From JADHLJ01 sp038118725 (GTDB taxonomy: Bacteria; Pseudomonadota; Alphaproteobacteria; Thalassobaculales; Thalassobaculaceae): a stretch of DNA of 6,152 bases. Both the position numbers and the translations under genes were made by a program. Location of the stretch: NCBI GenBank assembly GCA_038118725.1, contig JAYOIK010000141.1:1-6152 (forward strand), in the 5' to 3' direction. The notes below the pieces were generated by a model. It saw only the letters and a list, made by a program, of their open reading frames with translations, had not been told where the DNA came from and did not search any database. This document shows positions 5,144-6,152 of this stretch, one piece after another; position 1 is the stretch's first letter, and every line of letters begins with the position of its first letter.

Positions 5144-6106
5144 TCAACCCGCCATCTTTTGGCGATAGGCGTAGTTCTTGTCCAGGCGCGCCATCAGGTA
5201 GTCGCCGTATCGCACGGGCTCGAAATCAATTCCGCCTCCGATTTCCTCGATCGGCGCGACCGTGGTGTGCATCGAGGGATCGAAGAAATACGGTTGCGAA
5301 TAACGCTCCTCGCCCGAGAGGTTGCGCACCCGGTGCGGGGTGGAGACGAAAACCCCGCCAGTCCAGCGCGCCAGGATATCCGCGACGTTCAGCACGAAGG
5401 TGCCGGGAATCGGCGGGGCCGCGATCCATTGACCGTCACGCCCGCGCACTTCCAGGCCTCCCACCGCGTCCTGGGCAACCAGGGTGATGAAACCGTAATC
5501 GGTGTGTGGCGCGGCGCCGTAGAGATCCTCCTCGGGCTCTTGCGGCCAATAATGCAGCAGACGCAGAAACTCGGTCGGACGTTCGAAGGCGCGATCGAAA
5601 TAGGTCTCCGGCAGATCGAACCCTCGGGCGATCGAGCGCACCAGCCGCGTGGACAAGGCCCGCATGGCCGCCATGTAGCCGAGGCAAACCGGTTCAAGCT
5701 CCGGGATCTCGTCGGGCCACTGGTTCGGTCCGGCCAAGGGGGCGTCCGCCAACACGTCCGGGTCGTCCGGCGGCAGGTCATGCATCGCCATGAAGGATTC
5801 GCTCTGATTCGGCTTGGTCACCTTGGCGACGCTGGAGGTCACGATGGTCGAGCTTTTCGGGATCATGTAGCCACGATGCCAGCGGTTCTGCGCGTAACGC
5901 CGCTTGGCCTCGTCCGGCAGGGCGAAGAACCGCTTGCCGGTCTCTCGAACCCGTTCGATGTCGCCTTGCGCGATGCCATGACCGGAGACATAGGCGAAAC
6001 CGATATCCTTAAGCGCCTCTTGCAACGCGGCGTCGGTGGCGCGCCGGGCCGGTGACTCCGCGTTCGCCAACGCGCTAATATCAATTTGGGGGATAACTTG
6101 TTTCAT
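5144..6106 (-). CDS. Isopenicillin-N-synthase-like 2-oxoglutarate/Fe(II)-dependent oxygenase
   Basis: A 320-residue soluble enzyme with the two-part layout of this family: the N-terminal non-haem dioxygenase domain (about 1-115, with IPQIDIS at 5-11 and GFAYVSGHGI at 36-45) and the Fe(II)/2OG jelly-roll domain (about 178-280). The iron triad is complete: His201 and Asp203 in PHTDYG, and His258 in STPHRV, 55 residues after the Asp. Arg268-x-Ser270 would bind the 2-oxoglutarate carboxylate. The substrate cannot be deduced; relatives hydroxylate, desaturate or cyclise small molecules. The ATG at 6106 is chosen because the protein then begins in the usual family style and the upstream palindrome at 6126-6140 stays outside the gene. 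An in-frame TTG at 6136, with AGGA 5 bases upstream, would add 10 residues and cannot be excluded. It is the first gene of the apparent operon with the deoxyarabonate dehydratase, suggesting a role in processing or sensing a sugar-acid-related compound. Confidence 0.88.
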   Translation of the reverse strand: MKQVIPQIDISALANAESPARRATDAALQEALKDIGFAYVSGHGIAQGDIERVRETGKRFFALPDEAKRRYAQNRWHRGYMIPKSSTIVTSSVAKVTKPNQSESFMAMHDLPPDDPDVLADAPLAGPNQWPDEIPELEPVCLGYMAAMRALSTRLVRSIARGFDLPETYFDRAFERPTEFLRLLHYWPQEPEEDLYGAAPHTDYGFITLVAQDAVGGLEVRGRDGQWIAAPPIPGTFVLNVADILARWTGGVFVSTPHRVRNLSGEERYSQPYFFDPSMHTTVAPIEEIGGGIDFEPVRYGDYLMARLDKNYAYRQKMAG

Positions 6107-6125
6107 GTGACCCGTCACCACATCG

Positions 6126-6140
6126 ACATTTGCCAAATGT
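6126..6140. promoter_or_regulatory. 15-bp perfect palindrome, probable operator of the oxygenase-dehydratase operon
   Basis: ACATTTG-C-CAAATGT has perfect 7-bp arms around one base and lies 19 bp upstream of the oxygenase ATG (6106). Odd-length palindromes of this size fit dimeric repressors; the ATTTG/CAAAT half-sites resemble some GntR-type sites, but the family is not certain. A second short inverted repeat, GTGAC-CC-GTCAC (6107-6118), sits between it and the ATG. The promoter itself probably lies at or beyond the window edge. Confidence 0.5.
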
Positions 6141-6152
6141 ATCCTGCCGTCG

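Noticed and set aside
4427..6055. Long plus-strand open frame of 542 codons
   Set aside because: It lies antisense to two clear genes with complete active-site motifs. Its His/Arg/Gly-rich translation is typical of a GC-rich shadow frame.

Overview
The window looks like chromosomal DNA of a GC-rich alphaproteobacterium, possibly Rhodospirillales-like. The reasons are the strong G/C bias at third codon positions, short palindromic intergenic elements of a style common in that class, and a sugar-acid dehydratase that closely resembles (from memory, not by alignment) the L-2-keto-3-deoxyarabonate dehydratase of Azospirillum. No rRNA, tRNA, CRISPR array, transposase or phage gene is visible.

Layout. 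Positions 1-317 hold a perfect 147-bp tandem repeat (two full copies plus 23 bp of a third). Each period carries a 102-bp element with 14-bp inverted ends. Positions 318-492 are a leader with two strong inverted repeats. Positions 493-1719 (+) encode an enolase-superfamily enzyme of the mandelate racemase/muconate lactonizing type. It converges, with only 9 bp between stop codons, on a minus-strand block. In transcription order that block is: a secreted cysteine-rich seven-repeat protein (3971-3186), a small CxxC/CxxC zinc-ribbon protein (3138-2947), an unrecognised 97-residue protein 2 bp further on (2944-2651), and a 273-residue exported protein of unknown function (2550-1729). Upstream of that block is an AT-rich intergenic stretch (3972-4192). 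Then come two more minus-strand genes in an apparent operon: an isopenicillin-N-synthase-like 2-oxoglutarate/Fe(II) oxygenase (6106-5144), followed by the probable L-2-keto-3-deoxyarabonate dehydratase (5110-4193). A 15-bp perfect palindrome lies just upstream of the oxygenase gene.

How the genes may work together. The enolase-superfamily enzyme could dehydrate or epimerise a sugar acid. The DHDPS-fold dehydratase would turn a 2-keto-3-deoxy pentonate into 2,5-dioxopentanoate (alpha-ketoglutarate semialdehyde), one oxidation step from 2-oxoglutarate. The oxygenase would normally use 2-oxoglutarate as co-substrate. This is an inferred link between sugar-acid catabolism and an oxygenase of unknown substrate. 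The four genes between the two metabolic parts have no obvious metabolic role and look like an interposed envelope/unknown-function block.
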